Positions 5,964 to 6,037 of a stretch of DNA of 6,037 nucleotides are shown piece after piece. Position numbers and translations under genes: made by a program. Numbering within the stretch: position 1 is the stretch's first letter; the number at the start of each line of letters is the position of its first letter. The stretch is from RGIG4576 sp964606575 (GTDB lineage: Bacteria > Bacteroidota > Bacteroidia > Bacteroidales > Muribaculaceae): NCBI GenBank assembly GCA_964606575.1, contig CAZSHA010000096.1:1-6037 (forward strand), written 5' to 3'. The notes beneath the pieces were generated by a model. It ran no database searches, had not been told where the DNA came from, and saw nothing but the letters and a program-made list of their open reading frames with translations.

Positions 5964-6037
5964 TTATTTACTTATCTCGGCAAGCATCTTCTTACCCTTC
6001 TCTATTGCCTCATCAATAGTACCCACGTTCAAGAATG
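5964..6037 (-). CDS. atpD: F1Fo ATP synthase beta subunit, C-terminal end (runs off the right edge)
   Basis: Beta carries the catalytic sites of F1. Only the last 23 complete codons and the stop lie in the window. They read FLNVGTIDEAIEKGKKM, then LAEISK and TAA, matching the end of beta subunits (compare the VGSIEEAVEKAKKL ending of the E. coli protein). The stop is 17 bases before atpC, in the order atpD-atpC expected of Bacteroidota. The catalytic motifs and the operon promoter lie outside the window. Confidence 0.9.
   Translation of the reverse strand, partial: FLNVGTIDEAIEKGKKMLAEISK

Overview
The window is a tightly packed, entirely minus-strand stretch of energy-metabolism genes, read from right to left. 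It runs from the end of atpD through a complete set atpC-atpB-atpE-atpF-atpH-atpA-atpG of a bacterial F-type (F1Fo) ATP synthase, and continues after a 98-base spacer into nuoI and the start of nuoJ of a respiratory complex I (NADH dehydrogenase type I). No plus-strand gene, RNA gene, mobile element, CRISPR array or long repeat is supported. No gene-free stretch exceeds 98 bases.

The organism is most likely a member of Bacteroidota, probably order Bacteroidales. The pointers are the gene order with atpD and atpC placed first, an epsilon subunit of only 77 residues, a subunit a of 353 residues with an export signal and an extra domain before the membrane part, a NuoI/NuoJ pair resembling those of gut Bacteroidales, AT-rich spacers, and an almost complete absence of Shine-Dalgarno sites. 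The assignment is from recalled family features, not from a database search.

Layout, in transcription order: the atpD tail (6037-5964) closes the catalytic beta subunit. atpC (5946-5713) gives the central-stalk epsilon. atpB (5701-4640), atpE (4579-4316) and atpF (4305-3808) give the membrane Fo part (a, c, b). atpH (3802-3260), atpA (3263-1686) and atpG (1678-785) give delta, alpha and gamma. Most junctions are 5-17 bases or a 4-base overlap, so one transcript with translational coupling is likely. The exception is a 60-base, 92% AT leader with no G before atpE, the subunit needed in most copies. After atpG come nuoI (686-129) and nuoJ (126 to the left edge).

Together the genes describe the two ends of oxidative phosphorylation: complex I subunits that help build the proton gradient and the ATP synthase that uses or maintains it. 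Visible residues (an Ile where Na+-type c subunits carry Gln, and Gly-Val after the carboxylate instead of Ser/Thr) favour a proton-coupled enzyme. I see no undescribed system here. The points most worth a second look are the direct atpG-nuoI junction, which lacks nuoA, nuoB, nuoCD and nuoH, a lipobox-like signal on subunit a, and the G-free atpE leader.
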